A stretch of 33,154 bases of DNA from an uncultured Dysgonomonas sp. GTDB lineage: Bacteria > Bacteroidota > Bacteroidia > Bacteroidales > Dysgonomonadaceae. This document shows positions 19,353 through 27,473 of the stretch, piece by piece. Where the stretch lies: NCBI GenBank assembly GCA_945273835.1, contig CALYPL010000020.1, forward strand, positions 1 through 33,154. Direction: 5' to 3'. The notes beneath the pieces were generated by a model. That model made no database searches. It was not told the origin of the DNA and worked only from the letters and a program-made list of their open reading frames with translations. Each line of letters starts with the position of its first letter. Position 1 is the first letter of the stretch. The translations under genes were made by a program, and so were the position numbers.

Positions 19353-21053
19353 ATGTCAACGGAAATTACAGGAAGTGAAATATTGATTCAGTCGCTGATA
19401 GCTGAAGACGTAGACACGATATTCGGTTATCCGGGAGGTGCTATAATGCCCGTATTCGACTGTTTGTATGATTATAAAGACAAGCTGAATCATATCTTGG
19501 TGCGCCACGAACAAGGTGCTACTCATGCGGCTGAAGGATACGCACGCACATCGGGAAAAGTAGGAGTTGCTTTAGTGACTTCAGGACCGGGAGCAACAAA
19601 TGCCATTACGGGAATAGCCGATGCCATGATAGACAGCACCCCTATGGTTGTCATATCAGGACAGGTTGCTTCATCACTGTTAGGAAGCGACGCTTTTCAA
19701 GAAGCCGATATCGTCGGCATATCACAACCTATAACCAAATGGGCATTTCAGATACGTCGTCCCGAAGATATACAATGGGCAGTATCACGAGCGTTTTATA
19801 TTGCTTCAAGCGGTCGCCCCGGACCCGTATTACTTGACATAACCAAAGACGCACAATTCGGTAAAATTCAGCACACTGAATACAAAAAAACAACCTATAT
19901 CCGAAGCTATCAACCGGTACCCGACATAAATAATGATGATATACGTAAAGCCGCCGAAATTATAAATCAGGCTAAAAAACCTTTAGCACTTGTAGGACAA
20001 GGTGTTATTTTGAGCGGTGCTGAAAACGAACTGAAAACATTTATCGAAAAAGCAGATATACCGTTTGCATCGACTGTATTGGGATTGTCAGCTATGCCTT
20101 CCGATCATCCGCTGAATATGGGAATGTTAGGTATGCATGGAAATGTAGGTCCTAATCTAAAAACAAACGAATGTGACGTATTGATAGCAATCGGAATGCG
20201 TTTCGATGACCGTGTTACAGGTGACCTCAATACATATGCCAAACAGGCAAAAGTTATACATTTTGATATAGACCCTTCTGAAATCAGTAAAAATGTACCT
20301 GTAACAGTTAAAGTTTTGGGAGATGCAAAAACGACTTTAGAAGCTTTAACAAAATATATAAATGAAAACAAGCACACAAGTTGGCGTGAAGAATTTAAAC
20401 CTTGCGAAGAAAAAGAATTTAGCGAGGTTATAAAAAATGAGCTTTATCCCGAATCAGGTATGCTCAAAATGGGTGAGATCATTCATAAAATATCCGAAGC
20501 AACCAACAACGATGCCGTATTGGTGACTGATGTTGGACAAAACCAAATGATGGGTGTGCGATATTTTAAATACAAACAAACACGCAGTGTGGTTACTTCA
20601 GGAGGATTAGGCACTATGGGGTTCGGACTGCCTGCGGCAATCGGCGCAAAATATGGCGCACCCGACAGAACAATATGTTTATTTGTTGGTGACGGAGGCT
20701 TACAAATGACCATACAGGAGTTTGGCACAATCATGCAATACGATGTAAATGTGAAGATAATCGTATTAAACAATCATTTTCTCGGAATGGTACGCCAATG
20801 GCAGGAACTATTTTTTCATGAGCGTTACTCTGAGACTGTAATGAAAGACCCAGATTTTGTAAAAATTGCCGATGCTTATAACATAAAAGCAAAAAAAGTA
20901 TCTGAAAGAGAGAAGTTAGACGAAGCCATTACCGAAATGTTATCACACAAAGGCGCATATCTCCTGAACATAGATGTAGAACCCAAAGGAATGGTCTATC
21001 CGATGATCCCTGCGGGAACATGTGTCACAAATATTTTATATGGTAACGAATAA
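19353..21053 (+). CDS. ilvB: Acetolactate synthase, large subunit
   Basis: ThDP-dependent synthesis of acetolactate and acetohydroxybutyrate, the first common step of branched-chain amino acid synthesis. The 566-residue length is typical. The N-terminal PYR domain has FGYPGGAIMPVFD and the ThDP-activating Glu in RHEQGATHAAEGYAR. The central domain has RFDDRVTGDL. The C-terminal PP domain has the GDGGLQMTIQE...VLNN ThDP/Mg motif and GMVRQWQELFF, found in anabolic AHAS. A regulatory subunit follows 13 nt downstream, which supports an anabolic, feedback-regulated enzyme rather than a catabolic ALS. Confidence 0.97.
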   Translation: MSTEITGSEILIQSLIAEDVDTIFGYPGGAIMPVFDCLYDYKDKLNHILVRHEQGATHAAEGYARTSGKVGVALVTSGPGATNAITGIADAMIDSTPMVVISGQVASSLLGSDAFQEADIVGISQPITKWAFQIRRPEDIQWAVSRAFYIASSGRPGPVLLDITKDAQFGKIQHTEYKKTTYIRSYQPVPDINNDDIRKAAEIINQAKKPLALVGQGVILSGAENELKTFIEKADIPFASTVLGLSAMPSDHPLNMGMLGMHGNVGPNLKTNECDVLIAIGMRFDDRVTGDLNTYAKQAKVIHFDIDPSEISKNVPVTVKVLGDAKTTLEALTKYINENKHTSWREEFKPCEEKEFSEVIKNELYPESGMLKMGEIIHKISEATNNDAVLVTDVGQNQMMGVRYFKYKQTRSVVTSGGLGTMGFGLPAAIGAKYGAPDRTICLFVGDGGLQMTIQEFGTIMQYDVNVKIIVLNNHFLGMVRQWQELFFHERYSETVMKDPDFVKIADAYNIKAKKVSEREKLDEAITEMLSHKGAYLLNIDVEPKGMVYPMIPAGTCVTNILYGNE

Positions 21054-21066
21054 ATATACTGACGAT

Positions 21067-21618
21067 ATGAAAGATAAAACATTATATACGATTACTATAT
21101 TCTCTGAAAATACAGTCGGTTTGCTGAGTCAGGTAACAAGCGTATTTGTACGCCGACAATTGAACATAGAATCGCTTTCAGTATCAGCCTCCGCACTTGA
21201 AGGCATCCATAAGTTCACCATAACCATTTTCTGCGAACCTGAGATCGTTGAGAAAATTGTCCTGCAAATTGATAAAAGGGTTGATGTGCTGAAAGCATAT
21301 TACAACACCAACGAACAGCTTATTTTTCAGGAAATTGCATTGTATAAAATAGCAACACCACTATTTCTAAAAATCAAATCGGCAGAAGATCTTATTAGAA
21401 AATTCAACGCTCGCATACTTGAAATTAATGAAGTATGCGTGGTTATAGAAAAAACAGGACACTACGAAGAAACTCAAAGTCTGTTCGACGAATTGAGTAA
21501 AACTATCGGAGTTTTACAGTTTATCCGTTCAGGTCGTGTGGCGATAACAAAATCAAAGAATGAACGTCTGAGCGATTTACTGGCTCATCTTGACAGAAAA
21601 CATAAAAAGGAAAACTAA
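21067..21618 (+). CDS. ilvN: Acetolactate synthase, small regulatory subunit
   Basis: Regulatory partner of IlvB that confers valine feedback control and raises activity. I choose the ATG at 21067 (183 residues). An in-frame GTG at 21022 would overlap ilvB by 32 nt and precede the conserved start of the ACT domain. The N-terminal ACT domain reads YTITIFSENTVGLLSQVTSVF, with RRQLNIESLSVS. The C-terminal ALS_ss region includes IRKFNARILEI and GVLQFIRSGRVAI. It closes the attenuator-controlled ilvDBN block. A new promoter follows before the thioesterase. Confidence 0.93.
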   Translation: MKDKTLYTITIFSENTVGLLSQVTSVFVRRQLNIESLSVSASALEGIHKFTITIFCEPEIVEKIVLQIDKRVDVLKAYYNTNEQLIFQEIALYKIATPLFLKIKSAEDLIRKFNARILEINEVCVVIEKTGHYEETQSLFDELSKTIGVLQFIRSGRVAITKSKNERLSDLLAHLDRKHKKEN

Positions 21619-21664
21619 TAGAATACAACCATCAAAAGTTTTTTAATGAAGAAAACAGTCAGAT

Positions 21665-21695
21665 GTTGGATAATATTTAAAATCCGCTAACTTTG
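21665..21695 (+). promoter_or_regulatory. Internal promoter before the thioesterase and ilvC
   Basis: GTTG (21665-21668), 19 nt, TAACTTTG (21688-21695). Both spacing and -7 element fit the Bacteroidota consensus, with one mismatch in the -33 box. The predicted start is about 21699-21701. It would let the thioesterase and ilvC be expressed independently of the ilv leader. Confidence 0.7.
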
Positions 21696-21700
21696 CTTTA

Positions 21701-21754
21701 ATGAAGTTTTACCCAATAGGTTTAGCAATTTTACAAATCCTACATTCTTCATAA
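21701..21754 (+). CDS. Possible 17-codon leaderless upstream ORF
   Basis: ATG to TAA, 17 codons, with its ATG essentially at the predicted start of the internal promoter. Six residues are Ile or Leu (6, 8, 10, 11, 13, 14). No terminator or clear alternative pairing follows before the thioesterase ATG at 21788, so a regulatory role is only a guess, and the composition could be chance in AT-rich DNA. Confidence 0.2.
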   Translation: MKFYPIGLAILQILHSS

Positions 21755-21787
21755 AACTTATATCTACAGACACTTATAAATAATGAA

Positions 21788-22531
21788 ATGACAAATAGCA
21801 AAATCGGTACATACAAGTTTCCCATAGACGCATATTTAACCGACTTCAGAGGCAGGGCAACACTCCCGATGATTGGAGGCTTCATGTTACAAGCCGCAAC
21901 TAAACACGCTGAAGAAAGAGGTTTCGGATATAACGAAATGACAGGCAATAAACGTGCGTGGGTATTATCCCGCATGGCAATTGAAATATTTGAATATCCG
22001 AAAAACGATACAGTCTTGACCATCAAAACATGGGTTGCAGATGTAAACCGACTATTCACAGAACGTTATTTCTCGTTTGAAGATGAAAAAGGTAAAATCA
22101 CAGGATACGCAAAAACAGTATGGGCATCCATTGATCTTGCCACACGCCGTCCAACGAATGTGAGCGGACTTGACGAACTTGTTGCTTATATTGAAAAAAA
22201 CGTCGATTGTCCGATAGAAGGGTTAAAAAAAATACCTGCCTTGAAAGATAACTTTGAAGTAGTAAGAGAATTTACCGTAAAATACAGCGATTTAGACATA
22301 AACAAACATCTGAACAGTATGAAATACATCGAACATATAGTAGATGTATTCGACATAAAGATGTATGAACAAAAAGAAATCAAACGCTTTGAAATAAATT
22401 ACATCAATGAAGGACATTATGGATCAAAGCTCGATATTATGAAACGTGATGAAGAACCCGATACAATCTATATACTTGAAATGAAAGACGGAGAAACGAC
22501 TATTTGTTCGTCAAGACTTGTCTGGAAATAA
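21788..22531 (+). CDS. Acyl-ACP thioesterase
   Basis: Hydrolyses acyl-ACP to release free fatty acids. The 247-residue protein has the double hot-dog layout of the FatA/FatB-type family. The first half shows RAWVLSRMAIEIFEYPKNDTVLTIKTWV. The second half shows YSDLDINKHLNSMKYIEH, which contains the catalytic Asn-His signature (DxNxHxNN-like), then FEINYINEGHYGSKLDI. No signal peptide is present, so it is cytosolic. Its place between ilvN and ilvC, in the same direction and 33 nt before ilvC, suggests a link between branched-chain keto acid supply and fatty acid release. That link is inference from context. Confidence 0.88.
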   Translation: MTNSKIGTYKFPIDAYLTDFRGRATLPMIGGFMLQAATKHAEERGFGYNEMTGNKRAWVLSRMAIEIFEYPKNDTVLTIKTWVADVNRLFTERYFSFEDEKGKITGYAKTVWASIDLATRRPTNVSGLDELVAYIEKNVDCPIEGLKKIPALKDNFEVVREFTVKYSDLDINKHLNSMKYIEHIVDVFDIKMYEQKEIKRFEINYINEGHYGSKLDIMKRDEEPDTIYILEMKDGETTICSSRLVWK

Positions 22532-22564
22532 AAAATTATAAATACACTATAAATAAAAAAGATT

Positions 22565-23611
22565 ATGGCAGAATTAAATTTTGGAGGAGTAGTTGAAAAA
22601 GTTATCACTCGTGAAGAATTTCCATTAGAAAAAGCAAGAGAAGTATTGAAAAATGAAACAATAGCCGTTATCGGTTACGGAGTTCAAGGACCCGGACAGG
22701 CTCTCAACCTACGTGACAATGGTTTTAATGTAATTGTAGGACAACGTAAAGGTGGTAAAACATGGGAAAAAGCCATTGCTGACGGATGGGTTCCCGGAGA
22801 AACACTTTTCGATATTGAAGAAGCAGCAGAGCGAGGAACAATTATTCAATATCTTTTGTCAGACGCAGCTCAGATTGAAGTTTGGCCAAAATTAAAAAAA
22901 CACCTGAAACCCGGAAACGCTTTATATTTCTCTCATGGTTTCGGAATCACTTATAAAGAACGCACAGGCATAGTACCACCTAATGATGTTGATGTAATAT
23001 TAATCGCACCAAAAGGATCAGGAACAAGCCTTCGCAGAATGTTTCTTGAAGGTAGAGGTCTGAATTCAAGCTATGCAATATTTCAAGATGCCACCGGCAA
23101 AGCATTCGATCGCACTATTGCATTAGGAATCGGAGTAGGTTCAGGATATCTCTTTGAAACAGACTTCAAACGTGAAGTTTATTCTGACCTTACAGGTGAA
23201 CGTGGTACACTAATGGGAGCTATACAAGGCTTGCTTTTAGCACAATACGAAGTATTACGTGAAAATGGACACACTCCATCGGAAGCATTTAACGAAACTG
23301 TAGAAGAATTGACACAATCGTTAATGCCTTTGTTTGCAGAAAAAGGAATGGACTGGATGTATGCCAATTGTTCCACAACAGCACAACGTGGTGCGCTTGA
23401 CTGGATGACACCGTTCCACGATGCAACCAAACCTGTATTTGAGAAATTATACAAAGAAGTGGCTTGCGGAAATGAAGCACAACGATCAATCGACACCAAT
23501 TCTCAGCCGGATTATCGTGAAAAACTCGAAAAAGAATTGAAAGCCCTTCGTGAAAGCGAAATGTGGCGTGCCGGAGAAACAGTACGTAAATTACGTCCTG
23601 AAAACAATTAA
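22565..23611 (+). CDS. ilvC: Ketol-acid reductoisomerase
   Basis: Isomerises and reduces acetolactate or acetohydroxybutyrate with NAD(P)H and Mg. At 348 residues it has class I length. The Rossmann motif is GYGVQGPGQALNLRD. The following loop RKGGKTW carries an Arg and Lys residues as in NADPH enzymes. Metal-site motifs are SDLTGERGTLMG (Asp and Glu) and EELTQSLMPLFAEKG. NCSTTAQRGALDW and the terminal MWRAGETVRKLRP resemble the branch that includes plant enzymes more than the usual bacterial class I sequence. It is the last gene of the cluster and is followed by a 14-bp terminator stem. Confidence 0.96.
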   Translation: MAELNFGGVVEKVITREEFPLEKAREVLKNETIAVIGYGVQGPGQALNLRDNGFNVIVGQRKGGKTWEKAIADGWVPGETLFDIEEAAERGTIIQYLLSDAAQIEVWPKLKKHLKPGNALYFSHGFGITYKERTGIVPPNDVDVILIAPKGSGTSLRRMFLEGRGLNSSYAIFQDATGKAFDRTIALGIGVGSGYLFETDFKREVYSDLTGERGTLMGAIQGLLLAQYEVLRENGHTPSEAFNETVEELTQSLMPLFAEKGMDWMYANCSTTAQRGALDWMTPFHDATKPVFEKLYKEVACGNEAQRSIDTNSQPDYREKLEKELKALRESEMWRAGETVRKLRPENN

Positions 23612-23644
23612 TCAAGCAAATATTTAAATAAATTATTTATAAAC

Positions 23645-23680
23645 ATGAGCTGTATTATTTTTTAAGATAATACAGCTCAT
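23645..23680 (+). terminator. Hairpin terminator after ilvC
   Basis: A perfect 14-bp stem, ATGAGCTGTATTAT (23645-23658) with ATAATACAGCTCAT (23667-23680) and an 8-nt loop. The tail TGCTGTTATTTG is only moderately T-rich. It sits 33 nt after the ilvC stop codon. Confidence 0.8.
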
Positions 23681-23688
23681 TGCTGTTA

Positions 23689-23719
23689 TTTGTAGATTTA
23701 CAAAATTTAATTACCTTTA
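23689..23719 (+). promoter_or_regulatory. mgtE promoter
   Basis: TTTG (23689-23692), exactly 19 nt, then TACCTTTA (23712-23719). Only the last base differs from TTTG-N19-TAnnTTTG. The predicted start is about 23724, giving a leader of about 128 nt before mgtE. Confidence 0.7.
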
Positions 23720-23735
23720 TCGCGCTTTAGGATTT

Positions 23736-23820
23736 GCTTACTGATTGTGACAATTAATAAGCATCTGCTCCCCCAAAGTTAATTCATCCAATAAACATGT
23801 TAGCTTAGTAATGTGTTTAT
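23736..23820 (+). other. Structured mgtE leader with alternative pairings
   Basis: GCTTA (23736-23740) can pair with TAAGC (23758-23762) around an inner ATTG-TGA-CAAT hairpin. The same TAAGC can instead pair with a second GCTTA at 23803-23807. That second copy lies in the loop of a 7-bp hairpin, ATAAACA (23791-23797) with TGTTTAT (23814-23820), close to the start codon. I recognise no known magnesium riboswitch. Confidence 0.35.
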
Positions 23821-23851
23821 GCATTAAAAACGACCTAAAAGCCTCAAAAGG

Positions 23852-25243
23852 ATGAAATCGAATGCTGAAATAATAAAAGAACAAGTATTATCCTTCATCG
23901 AAGCAGGAAATATCAAAGAAATGCAGGTTTACCTCGATGACCTGAACATATCTGATGTAGAAGACTTGATTGATGAACTGCCGGAATACGCACCTTTGTT
24001 TATTGATACAATGAGTATAAACAGAGCGGTGAACGTGTTTCGTATTTTGGACTGGCCTACTCAGGAACGTGTAATCACAAAACTGTCCGGACAAAAAATA
24101 TCTGAGATAATAAACGGCTTGCCTCCCGATGACCGTACGTCATTCTTCGGAGAATTAGAGGATAAAGAGCTATTGCATAAATTGGTATCAGTTCTTCCCC
24201 TAAGTGACCGTAAAGAGGTGCTTACCCTTCTTTCATACCCTGAAGACAGTATCGGACGTCTGATGACACCCGATTTTCTTGCAATACCACAGGAATATAC
24301 AGTCGAAGAGGCATTGTTATATATACGACAAAATGGTAAAAACTCGGAGACGATTGACGTTGTGTATATTCTTGACAAAAACAGAAAACTGATAGATGAT
24401 ATGCCCATCAGAAAACTGTTGATTTCTGATCCTAAAACGTCAATTTCTGAACTTATTGACGGACGCTTAATATCGCTTAATGCAAATGATCCGGTGGAGG
24501 AAGGTATTAAAATATTCAAAATGAATAATCGGGTAGCGCTTCCTGTCATTGATTCCGAAAGTATATTACTCGGCATCGTTACAATTGACGATATACTTTG
24601 GGCTGCCGATGAAGAATATTCTGAAGATATGCAACGTATGGGTGGTACACAAGCCTTAGATGAACCCTATCTTGATTTACCGATACACCGATTGGTAAAA
24701 AAACGTGCCGGATGGTTAATATTTTTGTTTATCGGTGAATTACTAACAGCTTCGGTCATGCAACATTACGAAGACCGTTTAGCCCAAATGATAGTGTTGA
24801 CACTGTTTCTTCCATTGATGATTTCAAGCGGTGGTAACAGTGGCTCACAGGCTTCAACACTGATAATTCAGGCAATGGCGACAGGCGAAGTCGCTTTGCG
24901 TGACTGGTGGTTGGTTTTCAGAAGAGAAGTTATATCAGGCTTCAGTTTAGGCACGATATTAGGTTCAATTGGTTTTCTCCGAATATGTATATGGCACATG
25001 ATCTTCCCCAATCTTTATGGCGAACATTGGGTATTAGTCGGCATTACTGTTGCAATTTCCTTAATTGGTATTGTACTTTGGGGATCGCTTATAGGTTCAA
25101 TGTTACCATTCATCTTACGTAAACTCGGAGCCGATCCGGCAACATCTTCCGCACCGTTTGTCGCCACAATAGTAGACGTGACAGGATTGATGATATACCT
25201 TAGCGTGGCAGGTTTTATATTTGGTCCTATGCTTCAGGGATAA
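23852..25243 (+). CDS. mgtE: Magnesium transporter MgtE
   Basis: Mg2+-selective channel of the inner membrane, gated by cytosolic Mg. The 463-residue protein has the full family layout. A helical N-domain covers about 1-130. Two CBS domains at about 135-258 include the segments IGRLMTPDFLAIPQEYTVEEA and LPVIDSESILLGIVTIDDILW. Five membrane helices follow from about 285 to 460. The pore region has SSGGNSGSQASTLIIQAMATGE, and the last helices hold GADPATSSAPFVATIVDVTG, whose Asp corresponds to the Mg-binding pore residue of the family. It is monocistronic, with its own promoter and a long leader. Confidence 0.96.
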   Translation: MKSNAEIIKEQVLSFIEAGNIKEMQVYLDDLNISDVEDLIDELPEYAPLFIDTMSINRAVNVFRILDWPTQERVITKLSGQKISEIINGLPPDDRTSFFGELEDKELLHKLVSVLPLSDRKEVLTLLSYPEDSIGRLMTPDFLAIPQEYTVEEALLYIRQNGKNSETIDVVYILDKNRKLIDDMPIRKLLISDPKTSISELIDGRLISLNANDPVEEGIKIFKMNNRVALPVIDSESILLGIVTIDDILWAADEEYSEDMQRMGGTQALDEPYLDLPIHRLVKKRAGWLIFLFIGELLTASVMQHYEDRLAQMIVLTLFLPLMISSGGNSGSQASTLIIQAMATGEVALRDWWLVFRREVISGFSLGTILGSIGFLRICIWHMIFPNLYGEHWVLVGITVAISLIGIVLWGSLIGSMLPFILRKLGADPATSSAPFVATIVDVTGLMIYLSVAGFIFGPMLQG

Positions 25244-25303
25244 CCTGATTATTAATTATTTATCTTTTAATATAAAAAAATAAGAGTCTAATGTTATTTT
25301 CTG

Positions 25304-25318
25304 TAACTTCGGAAGTTA
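25304..25318. repeat. Inverted repeat upstream of the lipoprotein gene
   Basis: TAACTTC-G-GAAGTTA is a perfect 7+1+7 inverted repeat, 48 nt before the ATG at 25367. Its left part, TAACTTCG, is one mismatch from TAnnTTTG, so it could be an operator over a promoter. No good -33 element was found. The rest of the 123-nt gap is plain AT-rich DNA. Confidence 0.4.
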
Positions 25319-25366
25319 GCATATTTATAGTTCCCATAAATTATAAATCAAAAAAACGATAATTCA

Positions 25367-25855
25367 ATGAAAAAATCAATTTTGCTCTTAGCATCTTCAC
25401 TATTGATGATAACATCATGTGGTAAAAAGAATGATCAGGCTATTATAACTGATAAACAAGCCACCGCAGAAGTGAAAACGGAAGAAAATACCATTCCATA
25501 CACCGTTGCTGAACGTTATTTTGTAAAAAACTCGGTAGAGAGTGGATTAAAGACGTTAAAGATTACATCGAAAGAAGAATTTGATAAATATTTCGGGGCG
25601 GCAACTGTAATGGGTGAAAATGGAACGCCTACGGCAATTGATTTTAGTAATCAATTTGTGATTGCCATTATTAATGCTGAATCTAATAAGACAGAAGATA
25701 TATCTTTGAAATCGCTTACACAAGTTGATAACAAGCTAAAAGTAGATTATAAAATTACCACACAAGACGATACTAAATCTTATATCAGCAGATTATCTCT
25801 TATTTTGATTGTAGATAAAAAATACGACAAAGAGGTTGAGTTTGTGAAAGAATGA
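25367..25855 (+). CDS. Small lipoprotein of unknown function
   Basis: A 162-residue protein with a signal peptide and lipobox, LMITSC, giving a lipid-modified Cys18 followed by GKKND. The residues after Cys are basic rather than acidic, so no clear surface-export signal of the Bacteroidota type is seen and a periplasm-facing location is likely. A linker of about 30 residues rich in charged residues precedes a compact alpha/beta domain from about residue 45 (TSKEEFDKYFG, FVIAIINAES, LKVDYKI, SLILIVDK). The strand pattern faintly resembles PrcB C-terminal domains, but I cannot confirm this. It is followed by a strong bidirectional terminator and stands alone. Confidence 0.78.
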   Translation: MKKSILLLASSLLMITSCGKKNDQAIITDKQATAEVKTEENTIPYTVAERYFVKNSVESGLKTLKITSKEEFDKYFGAATVMGENGTPTAIDFSNQFVIAIINAESNKTEDISLKSLTQVDNKLKVDYKITTQDDTKSYISRLSLILIVDKKYDKEVEFVKE

Positions 25856-25883
25856 TTTTAAAGTAATATAATCATAATTTAAG

Positions 25884-25910
25884 AAGGATAATATCGTCGA
25901 TATTATCCTT
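25884..25910. terminator. Bidirectional terminator between convergent genes
   Basis: AAGGATAATATC (25884-25895) and GATATTATCCTT (25899-25910) form a perfect 12-bp stem with loop GTC. A T-rich tail follows on the plus strand (TATTTATATT). It serves the lipoprotein gene and overlaps the last codons of the oxidoreductase gene, whose stop is at 25903-25905. Confidence 0.82.
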
Positions 25911-27471
25911 TATTTATATTCAGACTTTGCACCAATGCTTCAGCACAACGTTCGCCGTCCATAGCCGCAGATACGATTCCACCGGCATATCCTGCCCCCT
26001 CACCGCAAGGATAAAGTCCTGAAATCTCAGGATGCTCCAATGTATCCCGATTTCGTACAATACGTACAGGCGATGATGTTCGGCTTTCAACCGCAATTAG
26101 CAAAGCCTCATTGGTTAGATAACCTTTCATATTTTTGCTTAACTTCCTGAATCCGTCCTGCAAGCGTGAAACTATAAATTGTGGCATCCATTCATGCATC
26201 GGAGAAGAAATTACTCCCGGTACATATGACGTTTTAGGCAAGTCACGACTAATCTTACCATTTACAAAATCATACATCCTTTGCGCAGGAGCAACCTGTG
26301 TACGTCCTCCTTGAATCCATGCCTGTTCTTCAATATCTTCTTGAAATTTAAGCAACGCCAATTCATTATATTGTGAATAGCTTGGAAAATCTTCAGGATG
26401 AATTTCTACAACAACTCCGGAGTTAGACCATTTTGAACCTCTATTTGATGGCGACATACCATTTACGACAACCTGATTTGGCGCGCTTGCGGACGGAACA
26501 ATTATACCTCCGGGACACATGCAGAACGAATATACACCTCGTCCTCCGCTTTGTACCACGAAGCTGTATTCGGCGGCAGGCAGGTATTTACCACGTCCTT
26601 CGGATGAATGATATTGAATCTGATCTATTAAATGCGCAGGATGCTCAATTCTGAAACCTACTGCAAATCCTTTCGCTTCGAGCTTTACATGTTGTTCATG
26701 TAATTTATAATACACATCACGTGCTGAATGTCCTGTGGCAAGAATTACTTTACCCAGAAATTCTTTGCCGGTGCTTACCTTTATTCCCTTTATCTCATTA
26801 TTTTCGATGATAAGCCCGTCCATTCGGGTTTCGAAAAATACTTCTCCGCCTGATGCTATTATCTGATTGCGCATTTTTTCAATAATGGCGGGTAATTTAT
26901 CCGTGCCGATATGCGGATGGGCATCGACAAGTATTGATGTGTTTGCTCCATGCTGACAAAAGACTGTGAGTATTTTTTCAACATTTCCACGCTTTTTACT
27001 CCGTGTGTAAAGTTTTCCGTCGGAATAAGCTCCTGCCCCACCCTCGCCGAAACAATAGTTTGATTCGGGGTTTACAATATGCTCACGATTCAGCAAAGCA
27101 GTGTCTATTTTTCGAGCTCTTACATTCTTACCGCGTTCTACAACAACTGGTTTAATTCCTAATTCTATGAGACGAAGAGCCGCGAATAATCCCGCCGGAC
27201 CGGCTCCGACAATGATAGCTTGCTTTGAACCAGATACATTGGGATAATGAATGGGTGTATAGAGTTGTTGAGAGGGTATTTCGTTGATAAAGACCCGAAC
27301 CCGCAAATTAATGTAAATCTTCTGTTGACGCGCGTCAATAGATCTGCGTATGATATATATTGATGTTATGTCCCTGAAAGGAATGCCTTTTTCGTCCGAA
27401 ATTATATGTTTGATATTATCTGTATTAGAGGCTTGCCGTGGCGACAAGCGTAAATCGAAATCTTTCTGCAT
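25903..27471 (-). CDS. FAD-dependent oxidoreductase (COG2509-like)
   Basis: A 522-residue cytosolic flavoprotein. After an N-terminal domain of about 80 residues comes the dinucleotide-binding motif VGAGPAGLFAALRL (about 88-101) with VVVERG at the end of the second strand. NYCFGEGGAGAYSDGKL, VILATGHSARDVY and the C-terminal GLYPCGEGAGYAGGIVSAAMDGERCAEAL contact FAD in related proteins. The whole order matches the uncharacterised FAD-dependent dehydrogenases of COG2509. The substrate is not known. The start lies 2 nt after the MscS-like gene, so the two are probably translationally coupled and share its promoter. Confidence 0.87.
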   Translation of the reverse strand: MQKDFDLRLSPRQASNTDNIKHIISDEKGIPFRDITSIYIIRRSIDARQQKIYINLRVRVFINEIPSQQLYTPIHYPNVSGSKQAIIVGAGPAGLFAALRLIELGIKPVVVERGKNVRARKIDTALLNREHIVNPESNYCFGEGGAGAYSDGKLYTRSKKRGNVEKILTVFCQHGANTSILVDAHPHIGTDKLPAIIEKMRNQIIASGGEVFFETRMDGLIIENNEIKGIKVSTGKEFLGKVILATGHSARDVYYKLHEQHVKLEAKGFAVGFRIEHPAHLIDQIQYHSSEGRGKYLPAAEYSFVVQSGGRGVYSFCMCPGGIIVPSASAPNQVVVNGMSPSNRGSKWSNSGVVVEIHPEDFPSYSQYNELALLKFQEDIEEQAWIQGGRTQVAPAQRMYDFVNGKISRDLPKTSYVPGVISSPMHEWMPQFIVSRLQDGFRKLSKNMKGYLTNEALLIAVESRTSSPVRIVRNRDTLEHPEISGLYPCGEGAGYAGGIVSAAMDGERCAEALVQSLNINKG

Positions 27472-27473
27472 TA

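Noticed and set aside
24061-24576. 171-codon open frame antisense to mgtE
   Set aside because: It lies entirely within the well-conserved mgtE frame, and its translation shows Ser/Ile-rich shadow composition with no recognisable domain.
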